This document shows, piece by piece, positions 7,518 through 17,013 of a stretch of DNA of 64,000 bases. Numbering within the stretch: position 1 is the stretch's first letter; each line of letters opens with the position of its first letter. The notes under the pieces were generated by a model. It saw only the letters and a program-made list of their open reading frames with translations, ran no database searches and had not been told where the DNA came from. Position numbers and translations under genes: made by a program. Source of the stretch: Thalassospira profundimaris (GTDB taxonomy: Bacteria > Pseudomonadota > Alphaproteobacteria > Rhodospirillales > Thalassospiraceae); NCBI RefSeq assembly GCF_003326795.1, contig NZ_JPWI01000010.1, positions 62,001 through 126,000 of the forward strand. The letters are read 5' to 3'.

Positions 7518-9314
7518 TCAAGCGGCCTCTGTTTCGGTCTTGCCAAGATACAAGATCACGTCGCGCGATTTGGCTTTGGGGATGTCCGGGCCGATAAACA
7601 GCTGATTGCCGCGCACCATCGCCAGAATGGTCGGGGATTCGTCATGCAGGTCAGTGAATGCATCCCAGCCAAATTCATCGGTCAGTCTGGTTTGACGAAC
7701 GGAAACCCCGTTCCGATAGTCACGGCGGATATCGTCCGTGGTCAGGGGATTGGAAAACAACTGTAATCCGCCAAGCGTCTGGCTGGCTTTGTGGCGACTG
7801 CGATCATCCGGGCCGCGATGCAGTCCGGTCTGAAAGACCGAGCGTCGCCCGAATTCGGGGGCGAAATCGGTGCAGACCAGTGTGTTATAGGCATCATTGT
7901 CGGTTGCCGCGATCAGTTTGCCCAATCCGGTCGTGTCAAGGTGATGCTCGAATACTTCAGACAGGACTTCTCCGTAAAATGTCGTCAATCCGGCCTCGCG
8001 GGCCGGGCGCAGTGCATGCCAGCGGGAATCGGTAATAACAACCGGGATTTCAAGTTCATGCAGCCGGGTTGCCAGATCAATCGTCCATTGATGGGCACCA
8101 ACAATCAGGACACCGGGCGGACCTTTAAGGGCAAGGTCGAGGTGACGGGCAAGCGGCCGGATCGAAAAACCATGCAGAAGAACCGTGGAAAAGACCATTG
8201 CAAAGGCAAGCGGGATCAGGAGTTTGCCATCTTCATGTCCCAGATGGACAAGTTCGCGTCCAAACAGGCCTGAAACCGCGACGGCAACAATCCCGCGCGG
8301 CGCAATCCAGCTCACCAGCAAACGTTCGCGCCATGCAATCTTTGAAAAGCTGAGCGCACCCAGAATTGAAACCGGGCGCACAATGAACAGCATGGCAAGG
8401 ACAAACAACCCGTGGCCCCAGGTCAGTTCCTCGATCATTGACCATTTCAGGATGGCGGTCAGAATGATGAAGACACTTGAAACCAGTATGACGGTCAGGG
8501 TTTCCTTGAAACGGCGAATTTCGTCAATCGCCATCAGATGGGCATTGCCGATAACAAGACCTAGAACAGTCACGGCAAGAAGCCCGGTTTCATCCTGAAC
8601 GAAATTTGCCCCGGCAAATGACGTCAGCAACACGCCAAGAACCAGCGGGGCCTTGAGAAATTCGGGTATCCAGCCACGACGAAATACCTGCACGGTCATA
8701 AAACCGGCAGCAAGACCGATAACGATTGCAATCAGGATGGTAAAGGCCAGATGGCCAATGACACCGCCCAGTCCGTTGCCCCGTTCAACCGCGACAATCA
8801 CCTCATAGGCCAAGACGGCAAACAGGGCGCCAATCGGGTCATTGACGATGCCTTCCCATTTCAAAAGCGTGCCGGGATGTTTTGATAACCGGGCGTGACG
8901 TAACAGGGGGGCTATGACAGTCGGGCCGGTAACAATCATGATCCCGCCAAACAGGGCTGCCACCGGCCAGCTCAGCCCGGCAAGATAATGGGCCGCTGTC
9001 GCACCAAGCAGCCATGCCAGAAGGGGAGCAAATGTTGTCAGACGTAAAATGCCGCTGACGCTTTGGCGCAATTCCCGGAAATCAAGCGCAAGCCCGCCTT
9101 CAAACAAAATGACGGCCACTGCAATCGAAATCAAAGGCGGCAAAAGCGGGCCAAAATCCGTTACCGGGTCAAGCAACCCGGTTCCCGGGCCCAGAACAAG
9201 GCCCAATACGGATAACACGACAATGGCGGGTATCCCGGCCCGCCAGGCGAACCATTGGGCACCAACCCCGGCAAGGATCAGACCGGCGATCATCAAGGCA
9301 AGCATTGCGGCCAT
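7518..9314 (-). CDS. CPA-type cation/proton antiporter with C-terminal nucleotide-binding domain
   Basis: 598 residues. Roughly residues 1-390 are a dozen hydrophobic helices of the Na+/H+ exchanger fold (GLVLGPGTGLLDP, AVILFEGGLALDF, GGIMIVTGPTVIAPLLR, WEGIVNDPIGALFAVLAYE, then WIAPRGIVAVAVSGLF). The NDP pair is the classic ion-binding signature. A soluble tail contains a TrkA-N-like Rossmann segment (GVLIVGAHQWTIDLATRLHE, then a second half with AATDNDAYNTLVC), as in NhaP/KefC-type regulated antiporters. It exchanges Na+ or K+ for H+ at the inner membrane. AAGGGC lies upstream of ATG 9314. The methyltransferase gene follows after 70 bases. Ion preference cannot be read from sequence. Confidence 0.9.
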   Translation of the reverse strand: MAAMLALMIAGLILAGVGAQWFAWRAGIPAIVVLSVLGLVLGPGTGLLDPVTDFGPLLPPLISIAVAVILFEGGLALDFRELRQSVSGILRLTTFAPLLAWLLGATAAHYLAGLSWPVAALFGGIMIVTGPTVIAPLLRHARLSKHPGTLLKWEGIVNDPIGALFAVLAYEVIVAVERGNGLGGVIGHLAFTILIAIVIGLAAGFMTVQVFRRGWIPEFLKAPLVLGVLLTSFAGANFVQDETGLLAVTVLGLVIGNAHLMAIDEIRRFKETLTVILVSSVFIILTAILKWSMIEELTWGHGLFVLAMLFIVRPVSILGALSFSKIAWRERLLVSWIAPRGIVAVAVSGLFGRELVHLGHEDGKLLIPLAFAMVFSTVLLHGFSIRPLARHLDLALKGPPGVLIVGAHQWTIDLATRLHELEIPVVITDSRWHALRPAREAGLTTFYGEVLSEVFEHHLDTTGLGKLIAATDNDAYNTLVCTDFAPEFGRRSVFQTGLHRGPDDRSRHKASQTLGGLQLFSNPLTTDDIRRDYRNGVSVRQTRLTDEFGWDAFTDLHDESPTILAMVRGNQLFIGPDIPKAKSRDVILYLGKTETEAA

Positions 9315-9392
9315 AAATGTGCCCTTGTAATTGTCGTGATATCAGACAGATGGTGTGCGTATTCAAAAAACACAGCCCCGATCTGAAACTTG

Positions 9393-10346
9393 TCAGGCAA
9401 GCGCGATCAGATGCGACATGACAATGGCGCCAAGCACCAGCAATCCATAATCCCGGTTCGATTTAAAACGTCGCAGGCAATTGGCCGCGTCGTCAAGCTT
9501 GACGGTTGCGACTTGCCAGCCCAGATGAATGCCTGCAAGACCGAGTAACACGAAATAGGACCAGTGCAAATCGGCCAGCATGCCCGAAATGCCAAGCAGC
9601 AATGTGGTCAGGGTATAAAAGCCCATTGTCCATTTCGGGGTCGCGTCCCCCAGACGCAGGGCAAGGGATTTCAACCCGATCTTGGCATCATCATCCTTGT
9701 CCTGATGGGCATAGATGGTGTCATAGCCAAGCGTCCAGAAGAAGCCCGCCGCATACATGGCAATTGCCGCTGGTGCGACTGTTCCGGTGACGGCCGCCCA
9801 TCCGACAAGCGCGCCCCAGTTAAAAGCAAGTCCAAGGACCGATTGCGGCCAATAGGTGAACCGCTTCATGAACGGATAGACAATAATGATCGGGATCGAA
9901 CAGATACCGACAACGATCGCCTCAATCCGGAACTGCACCAGAATGGCCAGACCCAGAAGCATCATGCAGCCAAGGAACAGCAATGCCTGCCATACCTTGA
10001 CCTGACCGCTGGGCAAGGGACGGGTGATGGTGCGTTCGACCTTGCCATCGAAATTACGATCGGCAAGGTCATTGATCACACATCCAGCCCCGCGCATGAT
10101 CAGTGCCCCAACGCCAAACAGGGCCATCATGATGACGATTTGCTTGGCGGTAATGCCGTCTGTAATGCCACCGGCCATCGCAGTTGACCACCAACAAGGC
10201 AAAAGCAGCAACCATGTGCCAATAGGTCGATCAAGACGCAGCAGCTTCAAATACGGGCGAACGGGTTCAGGCACGTAACGGTCAATCCAGCCATCTGCCG
10301 GCATGTCGTTTTTGGTACTCTGTATTGGTTGGTTGACCTGTGTCAT
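9393..10346 (-). CDS. ubiA: 4-hydroxybenzoate polyprenyltransferase UbiA
   Basis: 317 residues, integral membrane, with the two aspartate-rich motifs of the UbiA superfamily: CVINDLADRNFDGKVERT and DTIYAHQDKDDDAKIG. It transfers a polyprenyl chain to 4-hydroxybenzoate, committing it to ubiquinone. Length and motif spacing match proteobacterial UbiA. ATG 10346 is chosen; TTG 10364 is an in-frame alternative. The gene diverges from rsmE across 60 bases, so the two promoters are back to back. It is separated from the antiporter gene by 78 bases with no clear terminator. Confidence 0.93.
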   Translation of the reverse strand: MTQVNQPIQSTKNDMPADGWIDRYVPEPVRPYLKLLRLDRPIGTWLLLLPCWWSTAMAGGITDGITAKQIVIMMALFGVGALIMRGAGCVINDLADRNFDGKVERTITRPLPSGQVKVWQALLFLGCMMLLGLAILVQFRIEAIVVGICSIPIIIVYPFMKRFTYWPQSVLGLAFNWGALVGWAAVTGTVAPAAIAMYAAGFFWTLGYDTIYAHQDKDDDAKIGLKSLALRLGDATPKWTMGFYTLTTLLLGISGMLADLHWSYFVLLGLAGIHLGWQVATVKLDDAANCLRRFKSNRDYGLLVLGAIVMSHLIALA

Positions 10347-10406
10347 AATTGGCCTATCTAACAAAAAACTTTTTCAAGTCGCCGTAGAACGGCTTTGGGG
10401 ACCTAC

Positions 10407-11207
10407 ATGACCGCAGATGCCACCCGCGCCCGTCAGCGCCTTTTCGTCCATGATCCTATCACGGCCGGTTGCGAGATCGAACTTGCTCCTGAACAGTCTC
10501 ATTACCTTGAACATGTGATGCGTCTCAAGCCCGGAACGCCAGTTAAAGTTTTTAACGGGCGCGATGGCGAGTGGCTAGGCACGATCAGCGAGCTTCGCAA
10601 AAAGAAGGGGCGTATCACCGCCGGGACGCAATTGCGCGAACAGGGCACCGAGGCCGGACCGACTCTTGTTTTCGCGCCGATCAAAAAACAGCGCCTTGAT
10701 TTCCTGATCGAAAAGGCGGTCGAGCTTGGTGTTGGAAAACTTCAACCGGTCATTACCCAGCACGGTATCACCGACAAGGTGCGGCGGGATCGTTTGCAGG
10801 CACAGGTCATCGAGGCCGCCGAACAGTGCGAGCGCCTGACTGTGCCTGAAATTGCCGAGCCGGTACGTCTTCTCGACTGGGTCGCAAATGGTGCCGAAGA
10901 TCACCATTTGCTGTTCTGTGACGAGACGGGATCGGGGTCACCAATTGGTGAAGTGTTAAGTCAGCTATTGGCAAAGGGCGCTGGCTCGGTTATCGACAAT
11001 ATCAATGTTGTTAACCATGCACTCGTGATTGGACCCGAAGGCGGCTTTAGCGCCGACGAACTTGAACGTATCCGCAAACAGCCTTTTGCAACGCCTGTCA
11101 GTCTCGGCCCACGTATCCTTCGGGCGGAGACAGCGGCAATTGCTGCATTGACGGTATTTCAGGATCGCATCGGCGATTGGTCACACCGACCAGTTGCGAG
11201 AGATTAG
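10407..11207 (+). CDS. rsmE: 16S rRNA (uracil-1498-N3)-methyltransferase RsmE
   Basis: 266 residues. The SPOUT-class knot is visible as ALVIGPEGGFSADELERIRK followed by SLGPRILRAETAAIAALT, the SAM-binding deep trefoil knot of RsmE. The N-terminal PUA-like part holds HYLEHVMRLKPGTPVKVFNG. The enzyme methylates U1498 of 16S rRNA in the assembled 30S subunit. ATG 10407 is selected over TTG 10395 because GGGGA is 5 bases upstream. gshA follows after 12 bases and is probably co-transcribed, ending at the terminator at 12611. Confidence 0.93.
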   Translation: MTADATRARQRLFVHDPITAGCEIELAPEQSHYLEHVMRLKPGTPVKVFNGRDGEWLGTISELRKKKGRITAGTQLREQGTEAGPTLVFAPIKKQRLDFLIEKAVELGVGKLQPVITQHGITDKVRRDRLQAQVIEAAEQCERLTVPEIAEPVRLLDWVANGAEDHHLLFCDETGSGSPIGEVLSQLLAKGAGSVIDNINVVNHALVIGPEGGFSADELERIRKQPFATPVSLGPRILRAETAAIAALTVFQDRIGDWSHRPVARD

Positions 11208-11219
11208 GGGAAGCCCTTT

Positions 11220-12590
11220 ATGACTGTCAGCGCCTCCACTGGTGACAGCCCGGTTATTGAAAGCCGGCGTCAGCTTATCGAATGGTTTGAGTCCGGTTCC
11301 AAACCGAAAAGTGACTGGGCCATCGGCACCGAACACGAAAAATTCGCCTTCACCCGCGATGACCTTCGCCCGATCCCCTATGAAGGGGAACGGGGTGTTA
11401 AAACCCTTTTGAATGCCCTTGCCGAACGCTATGACTGGGAGCCGATCATCGAGAACGGCAATGTCATCGCACTGACCAAGGACAAATGTTCTGTATCGCT
11501 TGAACCGGGCGGTCAGATCGAACTGTCGGGTGCCCCGCTTAAAAACATTCACCAGACCTGTGGTGAAGTGCATACCCATCTTCATGAACTGCGCGAAATT
11601 TGCGGTGATCTTGGCATTGATATGCTTGGTGTCGGTCATCAGCCGAAATGGGCGCGTGAAGACATTCCGTGGATGCCCAAGGGGCGTTACGGGATCATGC
11701 GCGAATATATGCCCAAGGTTGGCAATCTTGGTCTTGATATGATGCTTCGGACCTCGACCATCCAGGTCAATCTGGATTTCAGTTCCGAGGCCGACATGGT
11801 CAAGAAATTCAGGACCTCGCTTGCGCTTCAGCCGGTTGCGACTGCATTGTTTGCGGCATCACCGTTTGTTGACGGCAAGCCAAGCGGTTTCCTGTCATCA
11901 CGGTCAAACGTCTGGACCGATACCGATCCGGATCGGTGCGGTATGTTGCCGTTCGTGTTCGAGGACAGTTTCGGCTTTGAACGCTATGTCGACTATATGC
12001 TTGATGTGCCGATGTATTTTGTTTATCGCGATGGCAAATACATCAATGCTGCGGGCAAGTCGTTCCGTGACTTCATGGATGGCAAGCTCGATGTGCTTCC
12101 GGGAGAACGCCCGACCATGAATGACTGGTCGGACCATATGACAACCGCCTTCCCCGAAGTGCGCCTTAAGAAGTTCCTTGAAATGCGCGGGGCTGACGGT
12201 GGTCCGTGGAAGCGCATCTGTGCGTTGCCGGCCCTTTGGGTCGGGTTGCTATATGATGATGCGGCCCTTGATGCAGCATGGGATCTGGTCAAGGATCTGT
12301 CGGTTGAGGAACGCGAAGCCCTTCGCAATGATGTTCCGCGTACGGCACTGGCCACCAAATTCAAGAATGGCACCGTTCAGGATCTGGCGAAGGACGTCCT
12401 TGCTGTTTCCAAACAGGGCCTTCATGCACGTGGTCGCATGGATGGCTATGGCGATGACGAAACCCATTTCCTCGAAAGCCTTGAAGATGTGGCGGAAAGT
12501 GGTCGTACGCTTGCCGAAGAGTTTCTTGATAAATATGAAACCGAATGGAACGGTTCGGTCGATCCGGTCTTTAAGGAATATGCCTATTAA
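11220..12590 (+). CDS. gshA: Glutamate-cysteine ligase, plant/alphaproteobacterial type
   Basis: 456 residues, matching the plant-like class (about 450) rather than the E. coli class. It makes gamma-glutamylcysteine, the first step of glutathione synthesis. Family blocks include [59 protein letters not shown], and [20 protein letters not shown]. In plant enzymes activity is tuned by redox disulfides; whether that applies here cannot be read. AGGGGA precedes ATG 11220. Glutathione reductase (gor) lies elsewhere in the window at 44.9 kb, so this cell clearly uses glutathione. Confidence 0.95.
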   Translation: MTVSASTGDSPVIESRRQLIEWFESGSKPKSDWAIGTEHEKFAFTRDDLRPIPYEGERGVKTLLNALAERYDWEPIIENGNVIALTKDKCSVSLEPGGQIELSGAPLKNIHQTCGEVHTHLHELREICGDLGIDMLGVGHQPKWAREDIPWMPKGRYGIMREYMPKVGNLGLDMMLRTSTIQVNLDFSSEADMVKKFRTSLALQPVATALFAASPFVDGKPSGFLSSRSNVWTDTDPDRCGMLPFVFEDSFGFERYVDYMLDVPMYFVYRDGKYINAAGKSFRDFMDGKLDVLPGERPTMNDWSDHMTTAFPEVRLKKFLEMRGADGGPWKRICALPALWVGLLYDDAALDAAWDLVKDLSVEEREALRNDVPRTALATKFKNGTVQDLAKDVLAVSKQGLHARGRMDGYGDDETHFLESLEDVAESGRTLAEEFLDKYETEWNGSVDPVFKEYAY

Positions 12591-12610
12591 GGCGTTCCTG
12601 ATATCGGCAA

Positions 12611-12643
12611 TAAGGGCAGTGGCAACACTGCCCTTATTTGTTT
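12611..12643 (+). terminator. Rho-independent terminator after gshA
   Basis: Perfect 10-bp stem TAAGGGCAGT/ACTGCCCTTA with a 6-base loop (12621-12626), followed by a T-rich run with interspersed G. It lies 20 bases after the gshA stop and closes the rsmE-gshA unit. Confidence 0.85.
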
Positions 12644-12673
12644 GTGCATTCGAATGAAAGAAGGTTCCTGAAT

Positions 12674-12982
12674 ATGAGCGTTAAGGCCAATCATTGCGAA
12701 ACCATGTCCGAGGTTCGTGCCAATGTGGACCGGATTGACCGGCTGCTTGTGGCGCTGATGGCTGAAAGGCTTAATTACATAGAACAGGCAGCACGCATCA
12801 AACCGTCACGCGATGCGGTCCGTGACGAGGACCGCATCGAGGACGTGATCACCAAGGTCAAAGCCCAATGCGAAATTGACGGCTTTGACAAGGATATGGC
12901 TGAACGGATGTGGCGGGCGATGATGGAAGATTTCATCGCCCACGAGTTCGTCAAATGGGACGGATTGCGTCAACCGGCCTGA
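12674..12982 (+). CDS. Chorismate mutase type II (AroQ) family protein
   Basis: 102 residues, all-helical, with the AroQ pattern: VRANVDRIDRLLVALMAERLNYIEQAARIK and later MWRAMMEDFIAHEF. (Read in two parts: VRANVDRIDRLLVALMAE and RLNYIEQAARIK.) AroQ enzymes convert chorismate to prephenate for phenylalanine and tyrosine. The helix-1 arginine, the following basic residues and the ARIK lysine are placed as in the family. The overall look is also close to isochorismate-pyruvate lyase PchB, which shares the fold, but no siderophore genes are nearby. ATG 12674 is chosen for GAAGG upstream. Its last 13 bases overlap the 3' end of glpD on the other strand. Confidence 0.75.
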   Translation: MSVKANHCETMSEVRANVDRIDRLLVALMAERLNYIEQAARIKPSRDAVRDEDRIEDVITKVKAQCEIDGFDKDMAERMWRAMMEDFIAHEFVKWDGLRQPA

Positions 12983-14508
12983 CGGGATGATTGTGCAGCC
13001 TGACCAAGCCGGGCTTGGGCGGCAAACCAGTGATGGACAGCATCGACCTGATCAGGCTGCATCCCGAGACCAAGCTTGGTTCTGCGCCACAGAACATCTT
13101 CTGCGTCACAGGCCCATTCATTGGCAATCAGGTAGTGCAGTTCAGCTTCATACAGGTTTGGGGCAACCTCTTGGCCCAATTGAGCCATTGACGTGGCGTG
13201 ACCCAAAATTGTTCGGGTTGCCGTGCCATAGCAACGCGCCAGACGATCAAGCAATGCCGGTGTTACCCAGTCAAACCGGGTCTTGAGATCGGCAACAAAG
13301 CGATTGTAATCGCCGTCCGGCATATCGCCGCCCGGAAGTGTGGCATTTGCCGTCCAGTCCGGTGACTTGTTGCCCAGAACGGGGCAAAGTTTCTGCATGG
13401 CATGTTCGGCAAGCCTGCGATAGGTCGTGATCTTGCCGCCATAGATCGACAGGATCGCCGGGGCATTACCGGCAGAGCCTGTATCAAGATCAAACACGTA
13501 ATCACGGGTCACTGCCGATGCATTGGCATTCTTGTCGTCATAAAGTGGACGAACACCGGAATAATCCCAAACCACGTCATCCCGACCAAGCGGCTTTGCC
13601 AGATAGCCATTGACCAGTTCGAGCAGGTAATCAATTTCCGGATCACTGATTTTGACTTCGGACGGATCGCCTTTATAGGGAACGTCCGTGGTGCCGATCA
13701 GGCTGTAATCACGCTGATAGGGAATGGCAAAGGCAATGCGTCCGTCGTCATTCTGGAAAATATAGCAGTGATCATGATCATGGATACGCGGCACGATGAT
13801 GTGGCTGCCCTTGACCAGTCGAAGACCGGCGGCCTTGTCACCAAGTCCGGCATTCTCGACCATCCGGGTGACCCATGGTCCGGCCGCATTGACAACCGCA
13901 CGCGCCTTGACGGTGCGCGTTGATCCGGCTGCGTCAATCAGTTCAGCGTCCCAGTAATCAATCTGGCGGACCAGATTGGCACACCGGGTCCGCGTGCAGA
14001 TTTCAGCACCCCGTGTCTTGGCATCCTGCGCGTTCAAAACCACCAGACGGGCATCATCGACCCAGCAATCCGAATAGGAAAAGGCGCGTGTGAATTGTGC
14101 CTTTAACGGATTGCCTTCCGGTGTGCCCGCAAGGCTGAGCGCCTTTGACCCCGGCAGGCGTTTGCGTTTGGCCAGATGGTCATACAAAAACAGACCGGCA
14201 CGCAGCATCCATTGCGGACGCAGGCCCTTGTGATGGGGCAGGACAAATGTCAGGGGCCAGATGATGTGTGGGGCTGCGGCAAGAAGAACTTCACGTTCCT
14301 GCAGGGCTTCACGCACCAGCCGGAATTCGTAATGTTCAAGATAGCGAAGGCCGCCATGGATCAGCTTGGTCGAAGAGGAAGAGGTGGCCGAGGCAAGGTC
14401 GCGCTGTTCGACCAGAAGAACAGAAAGTCCGCGACCGGCGGCATCACGGGCAATACCTGCGCCATTGATGCCGCCGCCTACGACCAGAAGGTCGTATGTC
14501 TTGTCCAC
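12970..14508 (-). CDS. glpD: Aerobic glycerol-3-phosphate dehydrogenase
   Basis: 512 residues. The N-terminal FAD-binding motif is LLVVGGGINGAGIARDAAGR, then LVEQRDLASATSSSSTKLIH and GGLRYLEH, the GlpD signature. The enzyme oxidises sn-glycerol-3-phosphate to dihydroxyacetone phosphate and passes electrons to quinone at the inner membrane. The start is GTG 14508, one base after the stop of the upstream phnE, with AAGGTGA placed in the end of phnE, so translation is coupled to the transporter. glpF and glpK do not accompany it, and the operon is instead headed by a phosphonate-type ABC transporter. The divergent DeoR-family gene probably plays the GlpR role. Confidence 0.95.
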   Translation of the reverse strand: MDKTYDLLVVGGGINGAGIARDAAGRGLSVLLVEQRDLASATSSSSTKLIHGGLRYLEHYEFRLVREALQEREVLLAAAPHIIWPLTFVLPHHKGLRPQWMLRAGLFLYDHLAKRKRLPGSKALSLAGTPEGNPLKAQFTRAFSYSDCWVDDARLVVLNAQDAKTRGAEICTRTRCANLVRQIDYWDAELIDAAGSTRTVKARAVVNAAGPWVTRMVENAGLGDKAAGLRLVKGSHIIVPRIHDHDHCYIFQNDDGRIAFAIPYQRDYSLIGTTDVPYKGDPSEVKISDPEIDYLLELVNGYLAKPLGRDDVVWDYSGVRPLYDDKNANASAVTRDYVFDLDTGSAGNAPAILSIYGGKITTYRRLAEHAMQKLCPVLGNKSPDWTANATLPGGDMPDGDYNRFVADLKTRFDWVTPALLDRLARCYGTATRTILGHATSMAQLGQEVAPNLYEAELHYLIANEWACDAEDVLWRRTKLGLGMQPDQVDAVHHWFAAQARLGQAAQSSRQAG

Positions 14509-14509
14509 G

Positions 14510-15334
14510 TCAGATCACCTTTTTACGCAGGTAAGCTGAGATGGCTTCGCCGATAATGACCAGACCGATGATCGCCAGAAGGATGGTGGCAACCGTCTGC
14601 CAGGCAAAGGTATCAATCGCACCCTGAAGGATGATGCCGATACCACCCGCACCGACCAGACCCAGAACCGTACTTTCGCGCAGATTGATATCCCAACGCA
14701 AAATGGAAACGGCAAAGAAGGTCGGCATGACTTGCGGGATAACCCCGTAGACCAGAATCTTGAAACGCGATGCGCCAACAGATTCCAGTGCCTCGATCGG
14801 GGCACGGTCGATTTCCTCGATTGCCTCGCCCAGCAATTTGCCAAGGAAGCCAATCGAGCGGAAAATGATTGCCAGAATACCGGCAAGCACACCGGGTCCG
14901 AACACGGCCACAAAAAGCAATGCCCAGATGATGGTGTTGACCGAGCGCGATGACACCAGAATGAACCGGCCAAGCCACAGGGTAAAGCGGTTGGGCGTGG
15001 TATTCTGGGCAGCGATCAGGGCAATCGGCAAGGACAGGAACACAGCAAAGAATGTCGCAATCGTTGCGATATTGACGGTTTCAAGCAGCGTCCAGGCAAT
15101 GTCTTTCCAGCCTTCAAGTGACGGCGGAAACATACGGCCAAACAGATCACCCATCTGTTGCGGCGCATCCCAAAGCCACGGCCAGATGACGTTGATGGTC
15201 GAAAGTGACCAGACAACGGCAAGTGCAACCAGTGCCATCAGGCCGTAACGACGCCAGCGTTCCTTGGAGGTATAGCGAGACCATTCGCGATGGGCGATTG
15301 CGTCCGGTCCGGTCGGTTGAGTGGTGGCTACCAT
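14510..15334 (-). CDS. phnE: Phosphonate-type ABC transporter permease (second PhnE)
   Basis: 274 residues with about six membrane helices and the permease loop contacting the ATPase (EAIEEIDRAPIEALESVGA, the EAA-like motif). The C-terminal LGLVGAGGIGIILQGAI is typical of PhnE. It is the partner of the preceding permease in a heterodimeric channel. The start ATG 15334 has GGAGG upstream and overlaps the end of the first phnE by 7 bases. The family transports phosphonates, phosphite or phosphate. The attached glpD suggests another organophosphate as substrate (inference). Confidence 0.9.
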   Translation of the reverse strand: MVATTQPTGPDAIAHREWSRYTSKERWRRYGLMALVALAVVWSLSTINVIWPWLWDAPQQMGDLFGRMFPPSLEGWKDIAWTLLETVNIATIATFFAVFLSLPIALIAAQNTTPNRFTLWLGRFILVSSRSVNTIIWALLFVAVFGPGVLAGILAIIFRSIGFLGKLLGEAIEEIDRAPIEALESVGASRFKILVYGVIPQVMPTFFAVSILRWDINLRESTVLGLVGAGGIGIILQGAIDTFAWQTVATILLAIIGLVIIGEAISAYLRKKVI

Positions 15335-16134
15335 AGGTTCCTCCTGATCCGGCCGCTGATGGCCTCACTGACAAGGATCACACCGATGATGCAAAGGGTG
15401 ATGGCCAGCGCAAAGTCATAGTCGTAGCGCCCGAAGGCGTTCAGAAGCGTCGAGCCGATGCCGCCTGCACCCACAATGCCGACAATCGCCGAAGCACGCA
15501 GGTTGCTATCAAGCTGATAGATCGAAAGACCGATCTGACGGGGCATGATTTGCGGAATGACGGCATAAAGCAGGGTGACAAAGGTCGGTGCGCCAGCCGC
15601 ACGGACGGCTTCGACCTGACCCCAGTCGATTTCCTCGATCCGTTCGGCCAGCATTTTGGCAACGAAACCGATGGAATAGATCGTCAGGGTCAGAATGCCT
15701 GCCAGCGGACCAAAACCGACTGCTTTGACAAACAGGATGGCAACGATGACCGGGTGGAAGGAACGCGCCACAATGATGAAGCCGCGCCCGATGGTGTAAA
15801 GCCATTTGGGGGCGATGTTTGATGCGGATGCAAAGGCAATCGGAATGCTCAGTGCCAACCCGAGAAGGGTTGATACAATCGCGATCTTGATGCTTTCCAT
15901 AAAGCCGTCAAACAGCAGCTCGCCGCGAATGAAACTTGGCGGGAAGGCGCCTTTGAAAATACGGATGGCGCGCGGAACGCCGTCCTGAATGCGTTCCCAG
16001 TCAAATGGAAGGCTGGTGACAGCCCACCATACATAGCCGACCACAGCAATCAGAAGACCCCAGCGCAACACGGGGTTGGCAATAAAGGGTGGCTTCTTCC
16101 ATGTGCGGCCCGTTGTTTGAACGGTGCTGCTCAT
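15328..16134 (-). CDS. phnE: Phosphonate-type ABC transporter permease (first PhnE)
   Basis: 268 residues, inner-membrane permease with about six helices. The coupling loop reads RIEEIDWGQVEAVRAAGAP and the C-terminal family block is VGIVGAGGIGSTLLNAFGRY. It is similar in plan to the following permease but clearly diverged from it, as usual for phnE pairs. ATG 16134 overlaps the phnC stop by 4 bases (ATGA), indicating translational coupling. It acts with PhnC and the second PhnE. Confidence 0.9.
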   Translation of the reverse strand: MSSTVQTTGRTWKKPPFIANPVLRWGLLIAVVGYVWWAVTSLPFDWERIQDGVPRAIRIFKGAFPPSFIRGELLFDGFMESIKIAIVSTLLGLALSIPIAFASASNIAPKWLYTIGRGFIIVARSFHPVIVAILFVKAVGFGPLAGILTLTIYSIGFVAKMLAERIEEIDWGQVEAVRAAGAPTFVTLLYAVIPQIMPRQIGLSIYQLDSNLRASAIVGIVGAGGIGSTLLNAFGRYDYDFALAITLCIIGVILVSEAISGRIRRNLW

Positions 16135-16928
16135 CTTGCTGCTACCTCGCGCAAATGCGTACTGCTTTCGGCGCCACCACGTTCTTCGGCGGGGACACCT
16201 GCATAAATTTCGTCCATGGCGTCATTGTTCAGATCGGTCGGTTCGCCATCGAAAATGATGCGACCAAACCGCATGCCGACGATGCGCTGGGTATATTCCT
16301 TGGCTTCATTCACGTTGTGAATATTGATCAGAACCGGCAGGTGCAACTCGGATGCGAGCGCGCGCAGCAGTTCCATGATCTGGCGCGATGTTTTCGGATC
16401 AAGTGACGCGGTCGGTTCATCGGCCAGCAGAATTTCCGGCTCCTGCATCAGGGCGCGCACAACGCCAACACGCTGGCGCTCGCCGCCGGACAATTCATCG
16501 GCACGCTTGTTTGCGTAATGGGCAATACCAACGCGCTCCATCAGGTGGAAGGCGCGGTCGATATCTTCTTGGGGGTAATTGCGGGTCACAGCACGCCATG
16601 CCGGAAGATAACCGAGGCGGCCGGACTGAACGTTTTCCATGACCGTCAGGCGGTCAATCAGGTTGAAGCCCTGAAACACCATGCCGATACGGCGGCGCGC
16701 CAGACGCAGCGCCTTGCCTTCAAGCTTGGTCAGTTCAGTGCCATTAAGCTCGATAGAGCCCGATGACGGTTCAACAAGACGGTTGATACAGCGCAGAAGG
16801 GTACTTTTACCTGCTCCCGATGCGCCGATGATCGAAACAACACTTTCGCCAGGCACTTCAAGGTTCAGGTTCTTCAACACTGCCTTTTCTTCGCCATAGC
16901 GTTTTACAAGTTCTTTGATACGCAGCAT
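16131..16928 (-). CDS. phnC: Phosphonate-type ABC transporter ATP-binding protein
   Basis: 265 residues from ATG 16928. Walker A IIGASGAGKSTLLRCI, Q-loop MVFQGFNLIDR, signature LSGGERQRVGVVRALMQEP, Walker B ILLADEPTASLDP and the switch histidine region are all present, so it should be an active ATPase. The family is PhnC. The in-frame start at 16973 would add a leader without homology. It lies 85 bases after phnD, and that gap holds a strong hairpin that probably lowers its expression relative to the binding protein. Confidence 0.93.
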   Translation of the reverse strand: MLRIKELVKRYGEEKAVLKNLNLEVPGESVVSIIGASGAGKSTLLRCINRLVEPSSGSIELNGTELTKLEGKALRLARRRIGMVFQGFNLIDRLTVMENVQSGRLGYLPAWRAVTRNYPQEDIDRAFHLMERVGIAHYANKRADELSGGERQRVGVVRALMQEPEILLADEPTASLDPKTSRQIMELLRALASELHLPVLINIHNVNEAKEYTQRIVGMRFGRIIFDGEPTDLNNDAMDEIYAGVPAEERGGAESSTHLREVAAR

Positions 16929-16957
16929 TGCGTTACCCCGGTTTGAATGGGAGACGA

Positions 16958-16986
16958 CACAGGGCCACGGCAAGCCGGGCCCTGTG
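16958..16986 (-). promoter_or_regulatory. Intercistronic hairpin between phnD and phnC
   Basis: CACAGGGCC (16958-16966) pairs with GGCCCTGTG (16978-16986), and the enclosed ACGGCAAGCCG adds a further 4 pairs (CGGC/GCCG), giving about 13 bp with a single bulge. No T-run follows in the direction of transcription, so it looks like an mRNA-stabilising or processing element rather than a full terminator. Confidence 0.6.
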
Positions 16987-17013
16987 ATATCGACGTCGTT
17001 TGAGAAATGCGGA